Virus record (IMG/VR): IMGVR_UViG_3300003702_000012
Span: 1 to 28,191 of that record
Direction: 5' to 3' (one strand)
DNA from: a virus
DNA: 28,191 nt
Part shown: positions 15,701 to 23,300 of the stretch, in pieces
Layout: each line of letters begins with the position of its first letter
Position numbering within the stretch: position 1 is the stretch's first letter
Made by a program: the position numbers and the translations under genes
The notes under the pieces: generated by a model
The model's input: the letters and a program-made list of their open reading frames with translations, nothing else
What the model was told of the DNA's origin: nothing
The model's database searches: none

Positions 15701-17181
15701 GAAACACTATTTGAAGTAACAGAAACAGCTGGAAGAGCTTCATATCCCTCACCTGATGTTATAACTGAAAGTGCATTAATGGAACCTGTTTCAGTAGCAG
15801 TAAATCCCAATATATTTCCAATTGTATTATGTGTGGCATTTCCTAGTGTATTACCTGAAAAACCATATATTGAAGCATCTAAAGAAATTTCTGAAAAATC
15901 GGCAACTACATCATCATTAATATCAATTGTCTCTGTTACATGGATACTAGAAATACGTCCCGTGGCGCCGGTACCACCTGTACCTGTATTGATAATTATT
16001 AGAGATGTAGCATTAACATATCCGTCACCACCATCATTGAATATAAAACTTCCAATTTTACCTGTACCAATTGCAGAAATTTTTGCGGCAGCTGCTTCAA
16101 CTGCATCACCACCACTAAAAACAAGTTCGTTTCCTACTTCATGTCCCGTTCCACCATCATTAATGACTATGCTTGACACAACGCCCAAAGCAGTTCCAGT
16201 TCCAGATGTGCCCCCAGCAATTGATGAAGTTACTTTTTCAGCAACATCAAATGTTCCACTAATATCAGTAACAAAAAGTTCTGTAATTGTAGTGGCACCA
16301 GAAATGAATGTTTGAACCTTATCAATTTTGGCTGTTGCTTCAGAAGTATTTCCTGTTAATGTTCTATTAGCAAAGTCAGAAATGCTATCTGTAGTATCAA
16401 TTCTAATACTTTTGTCTTGAACCCAAACACCATCAGAAAGTTTTAAAACATCCTTTTTTGGAAAATATAATTCTAAATCGTCTATAGAATATAAAGAACG
16501 AAATAAAAATTGAAACGAAGCCTCGGATCCCTTAGTACGATAAACATCAGTAATGTGTTTAAGTATTAATCGTTTATTACTATGCGCGGCTGTGGGAATA
16601 TCTTCAAGAAATTCTTTCCTGAAATAATCAAGATACGAGGAAGGAGTATCATCAACATCAATTAAAGTTAAAAGAGATTGGGTTCCCCATATAGGATTTC
16701 TTTTATAACTAACTACATTAGCCGTTGCTAAACTAATATCACCTGTAATTATTTCACCAACACTAAAATCTGTTTGAGTAATACCTGATGCATATATTTT
16801 TGTACTTAATGTATTTTTATTTGCATCTACGGTTGCTGTGGCTCCGCTTGAAGAACCTGTAATAGTTTCTCCAGAAGAAAATGTAATAGTATCTGACCGT
16901 GTTGATTCATTGATAAGCTTATCTGTTGCTGTGCCAGTGGTAAGTTCTTCAAGCAAAAATCTATCAGTAGAGGTCGCACTAAGAGAAGTGGTTTCTAACA
17001 ATATACCAGATTCATTCCTAGTTACTGTATCAATAGATAATTCATTGGACTCCAAAAATTCATAATATTTTTTCAAAAAAGTTACAAATTTTGGGCCCTC
17101 GGAATTTATAAATTCAGGAAGTTGATTATCTACTAATACTGATACTTTATCTTCTATAGAAAGATGTGATTGAGCTACCAT
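12751..17181 (-). CDS. 7: gp7-like baseplate wedge protein (1476 aa)
   Basis: The position directly between gp6 and gp8 is that of T4 gene 7, the wedge protein that nucleates wedge assembly. The protein also has a conserved pattern seen in marine T4-like phages. The N-terminus contains LPEFINSEGPKFVTFLKKYY (21-40). The block 181-255 contains SYLDYFRKEFLEDIP, KRLILKHITDVYRTKGSEAS and YFPKKDVLKLSDGVWVQDKS. A third conserved block at 773-812 ends RKTVRKLLHPAGQQLFGEM. The rest is modular beta-sequence: GETITGSSSGATATV at 104-118, more such modules at about 263-313 and 515-531, GYVNATS/GLGYTSSP motifs, and three GD-type modules between 914 and 1400. T4 gp7 is 1032 aa, so the excess is mostly these modules. 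The gene starts 13 bases after gp6. The assignment to gp7 rests on synteny plus the conserved blocks, not on direct similarity to T4 gp7 that I can show. Confidence 0.75.
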   Translation of the reverse strand: MVAQSHLSIEDKVSVLVDNQLPEFINSEGPKFVTFLKKYYEFLESNELSIDTVTRNESGILLETTSLSATSTDRFLLEELTTGTATDKLINESTRSDTITFSSGETITGSSSGATATVDANKNTLSTKIYASGITQTDFSVGEIITGDISLATANVVSYKRNPIWGTQSLLTLIDVDDTPSSYLDYFRKEFLEDIPTAAHSNKRLILKHITDVYRTKGSEASFQFLFRSLYSIDDLELYFPKKDVLKLSDGVWVQDKSIRIDTTDSISDFANRTLTGNTSEATAKIDKVQTFISGATTITELFVTDISGTFDVAEKVTSSIAGGTSGTGTALGVVSSIVINDGGTGHEVGNELVFSGGDAVEAAAAKISAIGTGKIGSFIFNDGGDGYVNATSLIIINTGTGGTGATGRISSIHVTETIDINDDVVADFSEISLDASIYGFSGNTLGNATHNTIGNILGFTATETGSINALSVITSGEGYEALPAVSVTSNSVSDLKLPAAPLLNIYNIGSNSFFIGETITGGTSGATGNIISVNSGNTQLRFISRVNAGATTLTKATSTNGTFTATVNGFYGFANTNGNTYFTIKVESANSTFSTYSYNIFGFTANTGGQEAQSVVEFVTSIPITQSVTRPDQALGNTGVSVKFVANTGDSAAVGDKWTFNLRGFELNEYITSSNTTSQARANVNSTSNVVIAGGTKGDNANVAAGQLAAGTIRALEITNPGLGYTSSPTIDMSGLGDGNADLTAQTGVVVLAAGSFKDDRGQLSSTKIVQDSLYYQDYSYVIRAENSIDDYRKTVRKLLHPAGQQLFGEMQVPRQYLYLNQDSPHIIITESGNDIIMEDGTQGIPLGRGAQLGSDHFLITEEYTNPTHNVNTFKVQPISNTSVSGGGDITVQGGNTTINGITTLSGTTTVSSSTTLNGVKTTTDFVKELEIGDKIYVSSDSTTLANVTAITDANTLTTNVAIGDGTSQSIYLRTSFSDDFSANDMITFDDEQAFNVSDGELRLDSSITGTTIASSSNLIISMQVTNATANFSAGKSISQVYDKLSFELISTSNVRTLLDFTGTRGFIEGETVYQGDSLADSTANASIEFYSDSNNLLLEETSGGDPVHLELEGYVSGDILQISSTAIALADYNVTSNSSMTIYGEFARSFVDSTNVVGDDSGATLSLLKHKNINLQIDTFFLDDSRFTIETGGLLLEDSNTTISNYLVNEANSALGNIVSFDSNAQTVLVHSATGTFLAGNTVTENGTSYTANTYSATPNAIIGVATKFDEEVEVGDIVSFSSDTSALAEVISISNSTLMVVNANSMGDGTSSTIDIDSEPLYFILESTIRGNTSANGVNDGVKTVTAVGSTFDEDLTAGDIISLSSNTSLYANVTAVTSNTIFTTNVALGTGPVVGANQTFVRIKEHRFDLESSNTTLTLNKKFSMANIFLNVIDTDVDTGRFQLETTNETEYMLFEEFTILNNQVGKKKTSV
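12982..13149 (-). repeat. GD-type beta-module, copy 3 of the gp7-like protein
   Basis: Residues 1345-1400 contain KTVTAVGSTFDEDLTAGDII, then SSNTSLYANVTAVTSNTIF and TTNVALGTG. The order of motifs is the same as in the copies at 13222-13392 and 14257-14424. Confidence 0.65.
13222..13392 (-). repeat. GD-type beta-module, copy 2 of the gp7-like protein
   Basis: Residues 1264-1320 contain IIGVATKFDEEVEVGDIVSF, then SSDTSALAEVISISNSTLM and NANSMGDGTSSTIDID. This copy and copy 3 lie about 80 residues apart and look like a tandem duplication that has diverged. Confidence 0.65.
14257..14424 (-). repeat. GD-type beta-module, copy 1 of the gp7-like protein
   Basis: Residues 920-975 contain GVKTTTDFVKELEIGDKIYV, then SSDSTTLANVTAITDANTL and TTNVAIGDGTSQSIYL. 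The motif order matches copies 2 and 3 and the module in the DUF4815 protein. Confidence 0.65.
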
Positions 17182-17194
17182 CTAATTATCTTCT

Positions 17195-19021
17195 TTAATA
17201 TGTTGAAGGTGCAGGATTTGTACCCGAAGCAGCGTCATCATTCATGTGTATTGTCACATCGCCTCGTTCTATTGATACTATTTGTTCTCTAACAGGAATT
17301 ATATCCTTACTATTAGGTTTTACGGTAATTTTAAGATTACTTCCATCATATGCAGTAGGACCAAAATTATTTAATACAATTTTACCATTATTATAATTAA
17401 CTGTTCCTGCCTCAGATTTAACAACAACATTTACATTATTAGGTTTTTTCACAATTCTAAGGGAGCCATCAACATCATCAAAAAAACAATCCGTTTGTAC
17501 AATACCTTGATCATCCGTATGAGTAAATGTAGTACTTGATATTGCATTAACATAACCAGAAAATGGATGGCTAATGGGGTTTTTAAAATCTACCGTATAT
17601 GATGTTGTAAGAGAAGTATTTGGTGCTAGTCTTATTTGCATTTCAACCGTAGTTTCATTTCCTTTAATTGAAGTATCTGTTTCATCTATAGTTTGAGTGA
17701 AGGCAGAAAACCGAAATTTTTCATCAAATGTTGCGAGCTTAGTTGTACTAAATGCTACAGCTTCATCTTTAATGTTAGACTCAATTTGTGATGTTGTTTT
17801 TTGAGTTAATCTAGAATCATAATTCACATTTGAAGTTATCACCAAAAATAGATATAAAGGATCAACTATTAGAGGTGAAATTGATGCCACAGAATATTTT
17901 GCTAATATATTATCAATAATATCATTCTTGGCAGCAGTTGATATTTGAAATCCTGATTTTGGTTTAAGAGCCAAATAAACTTTTCCATATATTGGAGGAT
18001 CATTATCTTCTCCTCCCCAAGCCACAACCGCTTCAGCATTAGTATATTCTGATAAAAGAATTCTTTTAAAATCATTTATTGTTACAGCTCTATTTTGAAC
18101 AGCAAAAAACTTTGGTGCATTAAACTTAATAGAACTAACAGATTCCCTTGTTGTACCTCCCGAAGCGGCACTATTAGTTGTAACCGTAACTGATGAATAC
18201 CCACCTACAGTACTTGCCACAGTAAATGAACTTGATTTATTACCCACAGGACCACCACATACATTATATTCAAGAATAACAATATTATTATTTGCTAATG
18301 ATCTTCCTGTAACACCATCCCCAAATTCAACACTATATTTTTCACCATCACCTTCATGAAACCAATAAACATTAGATGTTGCATTTGTTTGTGCCAAATC
18401 CGTTGCTAGGGTATAAGTATATTGTGCGTCATTTGTATCAGAAATTTGAATTGTTACAGCCAGGGCTGTTGTATCAACTCCTTGATTTGGTATAGTAAAC
18501 CTTTGTTCTGAATTTGCTGTATTTACAGTATAACGGTGTGATAAAGGAATTCCCTCTTTAATATCTACACCATATACATTTACTACAGAATTATCACTAT
18601 TGGCAACAGCTGCTGTTGCTGATGTAGTCACAAACGTATATGACACACCCTCAATAGATGTATTAAATTTTGTATTTTTGGCAATAGTAATAGTGGATGG
18701 AGAATCATTAGGTGTAATAGCGAGGTCTAAAACTGCCGTGGACCCTCTGCTAGAGGCGGGCGTATATCCAAGCTCCTTTGCTTTTTGAACTACCGAACTT
18801 CTCAATACAGCCGTATCTAAAAACATTTCATTGGCTATCATATTCAAATAAAACGCATTATAATGGGTATTATATGACAAAACGTCAAGCAAGGCTGACA
18901 TGGAAGACCCCTCAAAATCATAATCTGTAAATTCATCTTGATCTTGTAGAAATATTTTTAAATTTGTTTTTATTGAATCAAAATCTAATTCTGAAACTTC
19001 TAATTTTGATATTGTTGCCAT
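17195..19021 (-). CDS. 6: Baseplate wedge protein gp6 (T4-like)
   Basis: gp6 forms the continuous inner ring of the T4 baseplate and links the wedges to each other. The 608-residue product is close to the T4 length (660). Its N-terminus is the conserved one of the family: TISKLEVSELDFDSIKTNLK (3-22), then FLQDQDEFTDYDFEGSSMSA, LLDVLSYNTHYNAFYLNMIA and NEMFLDTAVLRSSVVQKAKE, then LGYTPASSRG. The middle contains GDGEKYSVEFGDGVTGRSLA and FFAVQNRAVTINDFKRILLS, both typical of baseplate_J-like wedge proteins. It contains none of the inserted beta-modules found in its neighbours. The ATG at 19021 has AGGAA five bases upstream and follows the gp25 stop by 16 bases. Confidence 0.93.
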   Translation of the reverse strand: MATISKLEVSELDFDSIKTNLKIFLQDQDEFTDYDFEGSSMSALLDVLSYNTHYNAFYLNMIANEMFLDTAVLRSSVVQKAKELGYTPASSRGSTAVLDLAITPNDSPSTITIAKNTKFNTSIEGVSYTFVTTSATAAVANSDNSVVNVYGVDIKEGIPLSHRYTVNTANSEQRFTIPNQGVDTTALAVTIQISDTNDAQYTYTLATDLAQTNATSNVYWFHEGDGEKYSVEFGDGVTGRSLANNNIVILEYNVCGGPVGNKSSSFTVASTVGGYSSVTVTTNSAASGGTTRESVSSIKFNAPKFFAVQNRAVTINDFKRILLSEYTNAEAVVAWGGEDNDPPIYGKVYLALKPKSGFQISTAAKNDIIDNILAKYSVASISPLIVDPLYLFLVITSNVNYDSRLTQKTTSQIESNIKDEAVAFSTTKLATFDEKFRFSAFTQTIDETDTSIKGNETTVEMQIRLAPNTSLTTSYTVDFKNPISHPFSGYVNAISSTTFTHTDDQGIVQTDCFFDDVDGSLRIVKKPNNVNVVVKSEAGTVNYNNGKIVLNNFGPTAYDGSNLKITVKPNSKDIIPVREQIVSIERGDVTIHMNDDAASGTNPAPSTY

Positions 19022-19037
19022 TGTATTCCTAATTCAA

Positions 19038-19562
19038 TTAAGCTTCGTCTAAAATAAAAGCAGTTGTGCCTGCTTCTGTTATGTTTGTAGGATGTTCAGG
19101 AGTATATGTAGTTTCGGTTGTTTGTGATAACCATGTAGTAAATTCTAAAGGCTCTATTTGGCTGGTTATTCTAAAAACTATGTCTATTTTGTAACCGTTT
19201 CGATCCGGATCTGCCTTGGCCCCAACATGAATCAAATCACAGCGTGGTTCCCAATTATTAATGGCTTCAGTACACATCCTAATAAGCCTTTGTTCAGTTA
19301 TGGGACTATAGGGCTCAAAAAGAAGCCATTTAATACCAGAACCATATCCAGGTTGAAACAATTTTTCACCAAAATCAGTAAACAATATATTTCGAATAGA
19401 CCTTTTGATAGCAATGTCACCTCTAGCAAGTACAATATCTCCCGATGTAGGGTGCTTGCCAAATGTAATATCTAAATCCCGATGAATTTTAAAACCGGCA
19501 TTTTCTAATACCTCAATCCGTTTATCATGTTCTGCGTTATGACCTACGTTTAATGTTCCCAT
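19038..19562 (-). CDS. 25: Baseplate wedge protein gp25
   Basis: gp25 is a small wedge protein of the inner baseplate, related to lysozyme-like GpW/Gp25 sheath-initiator proteins of contractile tails. The 174 residues include the family core. LDITFGKHPTSGDIVLARGD (25-44) is followed by AIKRSIRNILFTDFGEKLFQ, PGYGSGIKWLLFEPYSPIT and NNWEPRCDL. The core motif R-N-I-(L/I)-x-T-x-x-G-E-(K/R)-x-(F/M)-x-P-x-x-G is intact apart from minor changes. About 25 C-terminal residues (TETTYTPEHPTNITEAG...) extend beyond the core and may be disordered. The ATG at 19562 has AGGAA upstream. A perfect late promoter lies 32 bases upstream, making this the first gene of the 25-6-7 unit. In T4 itself gene 25 lies in another cluster. 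Confidence 0.94.
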   Translation of the reverse strand: MGTLNVGHNAEHDKRIEVLENAGFKIHRDLDITFGKHPTSGDIVLARGDIAIKRSIRNILFTDFGEKLFQPGYGSGIKWLLFEPYSPITEQRLIRMCTEAINNWEPRCDLIHVGAKADPDRNGYKIDIVFRITSQIEPLEFTTWLSQTTETTYTPEHPTNITEAGTTAFILDEA

Positions 19563-19593
19563 ATTCCTATAAAATTAATTATTGATTTTAATA

Positions 19594-19601
19594 TATTTAT
19601 A
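19594..19601 (-). promoter_or_regulatory. T4-type late promoter of gp25 (TATAAATA)
   Basis: The minus strand reads TATAAATA within the 43-base gap between the third small paralogue and gp25. T4 spacing predicts a start near 19588 and a leader of about 26 bases with AGGAA before the ATG. The bases just upstream (AAAGT) resemble the context of the gp8 promoter. Confidence 0.75.
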
Positions 19602-19605
19602 ACTT

Positions 19606-19872
19606 TTAACTCATCGTACCTGAAGCCGTTCCCGTTTCAGGCACCGCCACTAAGGGTCCTGGAACTGGAGGGCTTCCCGGTGCCGCCATAGATGCTGGTC
19701 CATTGACTGTTGTTGTTCCAGCAGTTGCTACCATTCCACTTTTTAAATATGTGTCTATTGCCGTTGATATATCCTTACACAATTCTTCCTGTGCATCCAG
19801 AGTTTTTGAGCTCATAGCTTTTAAAAAAGCGGCTTTCAATTGTGATTGTAATGAAGATGTTACTAACGGCAT
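19606..19872 (-). CDS. Small tandem paralogue C (88 aa)
   Basis: This is the last of three neighbouring paralogues. The N-terminal half is helical: MPLVTSSLQSQLKAAFLKAM, then a conserved LCKDISTAIDTYLKSGMV. The C-terminal half is Gly/Pro/Ala-rich (PASMAAPGSPPVPGPLVAVP) and ends GTASGTMS. It is the most proline-rich of the three and lacks the glycine stretch of its siblings. It has a good AGGAG site upstream of the ATG at 19872. The gene begins eight bases after paralogue B and ends just ahead of the gp25 promoter, so it is the final gene of the upstream unit. The function is unknown. The place among hub and wedge genes and the late position suggest a minor baseplate or spike-associated protein. 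Confidence 0.75.
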   Translation of the reverse strand: MPLVTSSLQSQLKAAFLKAMSSKTLDAQEELCKDISTAIDTYLKSGMVATAGTTTVNGPASMAAPGSPPVPGPLVAVPETGTASGTMS

Positions 19873-19880
19873 ATTTTCTC

Positions 19881-20126
19881 CTATGACATTGAACCTGTTC
19901 CTGTTCCTACTCCCACGGCACCTGATATTGGGCCCCCAGGAAGTCCTATTCCACCATTAGCAACTCCTGTTTCTGTAGTACTAACTAATCCAGATTTTAT
20001 ATAAGTATCTATTGCAGTAGCCAAATCACTACAAAGTTCATCAAGTGAAGCAGAGGCTCCTCTACTTTGTTGTTTTTGATACGCTGCATACATTTGAGCA
20101 GATAAAGATGATGATACTAAAGGCAT
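19881..20126 (-). CDS. Small tandem paralogue B (81 aa)
   Basis: This is the middle member of the set. It shares MPLV-x-x-SL at the N-terminus, LCSDLATAIDTYIKSGLVST in the middle and the ending GTGTGSMS. A single cysteine lies in the same place in all three (C32 in A and B, C32/33 in C, by eye). The C-terminal half is glycine-rich (GIGLPGGPISGAVGVGTGTG), which suggests an extended or spike-like tail rather than a globular fold. It starts one base after the stop of paralogue A, so it is likely translated by coupling. I know no named family for it. A PAAR-like spike tip was considered but the histidine and metal-site pattern is missing. Confidence 0.75.
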   Translation of the reverse strand: MPLVSSSLSAQMYAAYQKQQSRGASASLDELCSDLATAIDTYIKSGLVSTTETGVANGGIGLPGGPISGAVGVGTGTGSMS

Positions 20127-20127
20127 G

Positions 20128-20379
20128 TTATGTCATGCTCCCTGTTCCTTGTGACAATCCTGCCCCTCCCGCAAAAGGGGTTCCTGGAGCCGGTCCACAC
20201 GCCCCGCCACCGACTCCAGATGTATATGATGTAGACACAAGACCAGATTGAATAAAAGTTGTTATCGCTTGAGCAACATCATCACATTGAGTTTTTAAGG
20301 CGTCTTGAGTTTGTGTTATTTGAGCCTTTTTAAATGCTGCATTTAATTGCCCTTGTAAAGAACCTGCTACTAATGGCAC
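20128..20379 (-). CDS. Small tandem paralogue A (83 aa), GTG start
   Basis: This is the first member of the set. It shares MPLV-x-x-SLQ-x-QL at the N-terminus, QCDDVAQAITTFIQSGLVST in the middle and GTGSMT at the C-terminus. A second cysteine occurs in the glycine-rich half (GVGGGACGPAPG), which siblings lack. The start is GTG, chosen because it aligns with the MPLV of the other two and follows a very strong ribosome site (20383-20390). An ATG overlaps the GTG by one base in another frame but stops after three codons. The gene follows the 1009-aa Ig-array gene by 12 bases. Its function is unknown, and its neighbours point to the baseplate. Confidence 0.75.
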   Translation of the reverse strand: MPLVAGSLQGQLNAAFKKAQITQTQDALKTQCDDVAQAITTFIQSGLVSTSYTSGVGGGACGPAPGTPFAGGAGLSQGTGSMT

Positions 20380-20382
20380 ATT

Positions 20383-20390
20383 ACCTCCTT
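20383..20390 (-). promoter_or_regulatory. Near-perfect Shine-Dalgarno that decides the GTG start of paralogue A
   Basis: The minus strand reads AAGGAGGT, then AAT, then GTG. This is the strongest ribosome site in the window. It compensates for the GTG start and for a competing ATG that overlaps it out of frame. Confidence 0.8.
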
Positions 20391-20391
20391 A

Positions 20392-23300
20392 TTATGTAGT
20401 GTCAAATTGCCCGATTGTCACAAAACTAGCAACCGGTTGAAGACCTAAACTTTTTGCTGTCACACCAATTCCTACATAATGTGTAGTAGATGCCGCTAAA
20501 TTCGCACTAGGAACCAAAGTTACTTGTCTACCATCTGCCGATACACGTAAACGATTAACCGCGCCTGTAGCAAATGTTTGTACTACACTACCAAAATCAG
20601 CAGCAGTAGACAAATACAATGAAGTAGAAGAATTTGCCGTACCCCCTGTATTTGCTGTCAATGTTGCTGGGCTCATAGCCTGATCAAAAGTAACTATAAT
20701 AGCTGTAGTATTTGCCACGCCTGTTTTATTTGAATTAGTTCCGTTTGTACGTAAATGAGTAAAACCTGCAGTTCCTTCTATCATAACAGCCACATTTGAA
20801 ACAGTTGGAGCTGTAGTATCCGTTCTACCTCCAGAAGCGTGAGCATTTGTTTGAGCAATCGCCGTACCTCCTTTATCTTCTATTCCAGTTGTCATTCTAA
20901 CATATACATTTGTATTTCCACCCAACTTTTCTTTTGGTTTTAATGTTACAACAGAAAAATTTGTTGAATCGGAAACTCCAGTAGAAATGTCAAAAGCTTC
21001 AGAATTAGAATAATTCGTACCATCATAAGAAAGTAAAATCGAACCAGACGGATCGTGGCTTTCATGTGTAAAAACTACATTCATTGTTTCTACATTCATT
21101 TCTTGACTAAACGTTACAATAATATTTGAATCGATTTTGATTGCCGTCTGTGCACCAGCTTTAATATCCTTCTTTGCATCACTTGAATTATACATTTCAA
21201 TTGTTATTACTGTAGGAGTAGATGTTTCCGTAACAAATCCGGTAGAAGTAGTATTTGCCAAAACATTATTGTTTATAGTTCCCAAATTATTTTCAGAAGA
21301 AGTATTATCCGTTACACCAGATCCTACTCTAACTTTATATGTATTCGCTGAAGCCAAATTAGATGCTGGTGTTAAAGTATATGTCTGATTAGAATTACTA
21401 GCAACAGGGCTAGAATCTGCAAACTCTACAAGAGAATTAAAATCATCCATTGAAACTTGAATAGTACCATTTGGCGCTGTACTATTCGCACAAGAAATTG
21501 TGTGTACATTCATTGGTTTCGTAAATGATACAGATAATTTAGCTGTACCAGTATTTAATGGAACACTAGTTGCGCCATTTGCTACTACTTTTGTTCCCGA
21601 CTGATCACTTCCAATAAGAATATGTGCAATTTCGGGAAATGTTGTATTTGACTGAACAGTAAATCCGTCACTAATAAATTCAGATTTTATATTGGCTTGC
21701 CCTGTATCTTGAGCAGAATTTTTAACTTTAACTTTATAAAAAACATTTTCTACTAAATCTGCCGCTGGCACCATTGTAAAAATGGAATTACCTAATTCTG
21801 AAGTGGGTGTGGTTGAAGACATCGCGACTATCAAATTACTTTCAAAATCAGCTGACTCAAGAACGCTATCAGCAACAACACCAGTTTGTGTACTAGACGC
21901 TCCAGTAACCGTTTCTCCTGGAACAAATACACCTGTTAAAGCTTCATATCTCAATGTTGTTGTAGAGGGTTCATCTATTACTCTTCCCGTTGCTTCAGAA
22001 ACAGAGCCCGTAATTTTTTCATGTATAGTAAATGCTCCTCCGGGAGCAGTAGAAAATGTCATAGTAAATGCATTAGCCCGTGAAACAAGAATGCTATGTG
22101 CAGTAGTTGTAGCACTTGTTGATGTATTTACAGTTGAAATATTCATCGATTGACTGAATAAAACCGAAATATTAGATCCGGGTAAAACATCACCAGCCCC
22201 CTCTAAAGATGTTCCCACAACAGTTGGGGCAAATGTTGCATATGGGGCTTGTCTTAATGTTGCTATAGCACCACTAATATCTCCTTTTACTTCTTCCTCA
22301 TTTTGAAATGTGCCAGATATAGAATTTATTGTAATAACAGTATTACTTGGAATCGTTACAACATTACCTTTTGATCCACTATTTTGCCCGATAACACGTT
22401 CCCCAAGAGTATATGTTACAAAATTTCCATTTGTATTTGCGGGGGGCGACTGAAAATTCAATGTCTGAGAATTTCCTGTAGTAAATCCATATGCAATAAA
22501 ATTATTAGATACTGTATTACCACCATCAAACGCCTCTATACCGTCTGTAATTTTAATATAGTACGTTGTATTAGACGCAAGATTGGCTATAGGAGTCAAT
22601 ATAAAGGAAGTATTGTCACCAGGATCAACTGAAGAATCAGATGTTTCTAACAAAAAACTACCTACTGTAGAATCGTTATCAGATGTAGTGGTGCCATCTT
22701 CTAGTAATATTCGAAAATTAGCATATGTTCCTTCTTCACTTAAAAATCTGTCAGTACTACCAGAAATATCAATACCATTTGATGCTGGGTGATCTTTCAT
22801 TTGAACTATAGAACCCGCCACATCAAATTGTGAATTATGTGAAACAAGAATAGTACCCGAAACATCAGAATTGCTTCTATTGGTAGTAATTGTATCCACA
22901 TTCATTTTACGATCAAAAATAACTGATATGGTTGTATTGGGTGTAATATCAGATACATTATTCGCTAAAATATCGGGAATAAGGTCTACAACCGAAGGAT
23001 AATTCGTAGTAAATCCTGTAGGTTGAACATACGTTGTAGAATTTGAAACACCATCAGTAACTTCAGTAATACCATATTGAGGATTAACAGTAAGACCATC
23101 AGTACTCATGATTTTATTTGTAAATTTTACTTTATATTCCGTGCCAGAAACTAAATTTGCTTTAGGTACTAATTCAAATTCTTTACGTTTATTAGTAAAC
23201 CTAGGAGCACTTAGCATTTGCACAGTTGTCACAAAATTATCATTTGAAACTTGAACACTTCCAAAAGGAGACGTATTTTGTGTATTGACTGTAATAGTGT

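Noticed and set aside
15779-16315. 178-residue plus-strand frame opposite the gp7-like gene
   Set aside because: Same shadow effect as other long plus-strand frames over repetitive Thr/Gly-rich coding sequence; no promoter or ribosome site.
19606-20379. PAAR-type spike tip for the three small paralogues
   Set aside because: Glycine-rich tails look superficially similar, but the PAAR motif and the metal-binding His/Cys set are absent and the N-terminal half is helical.
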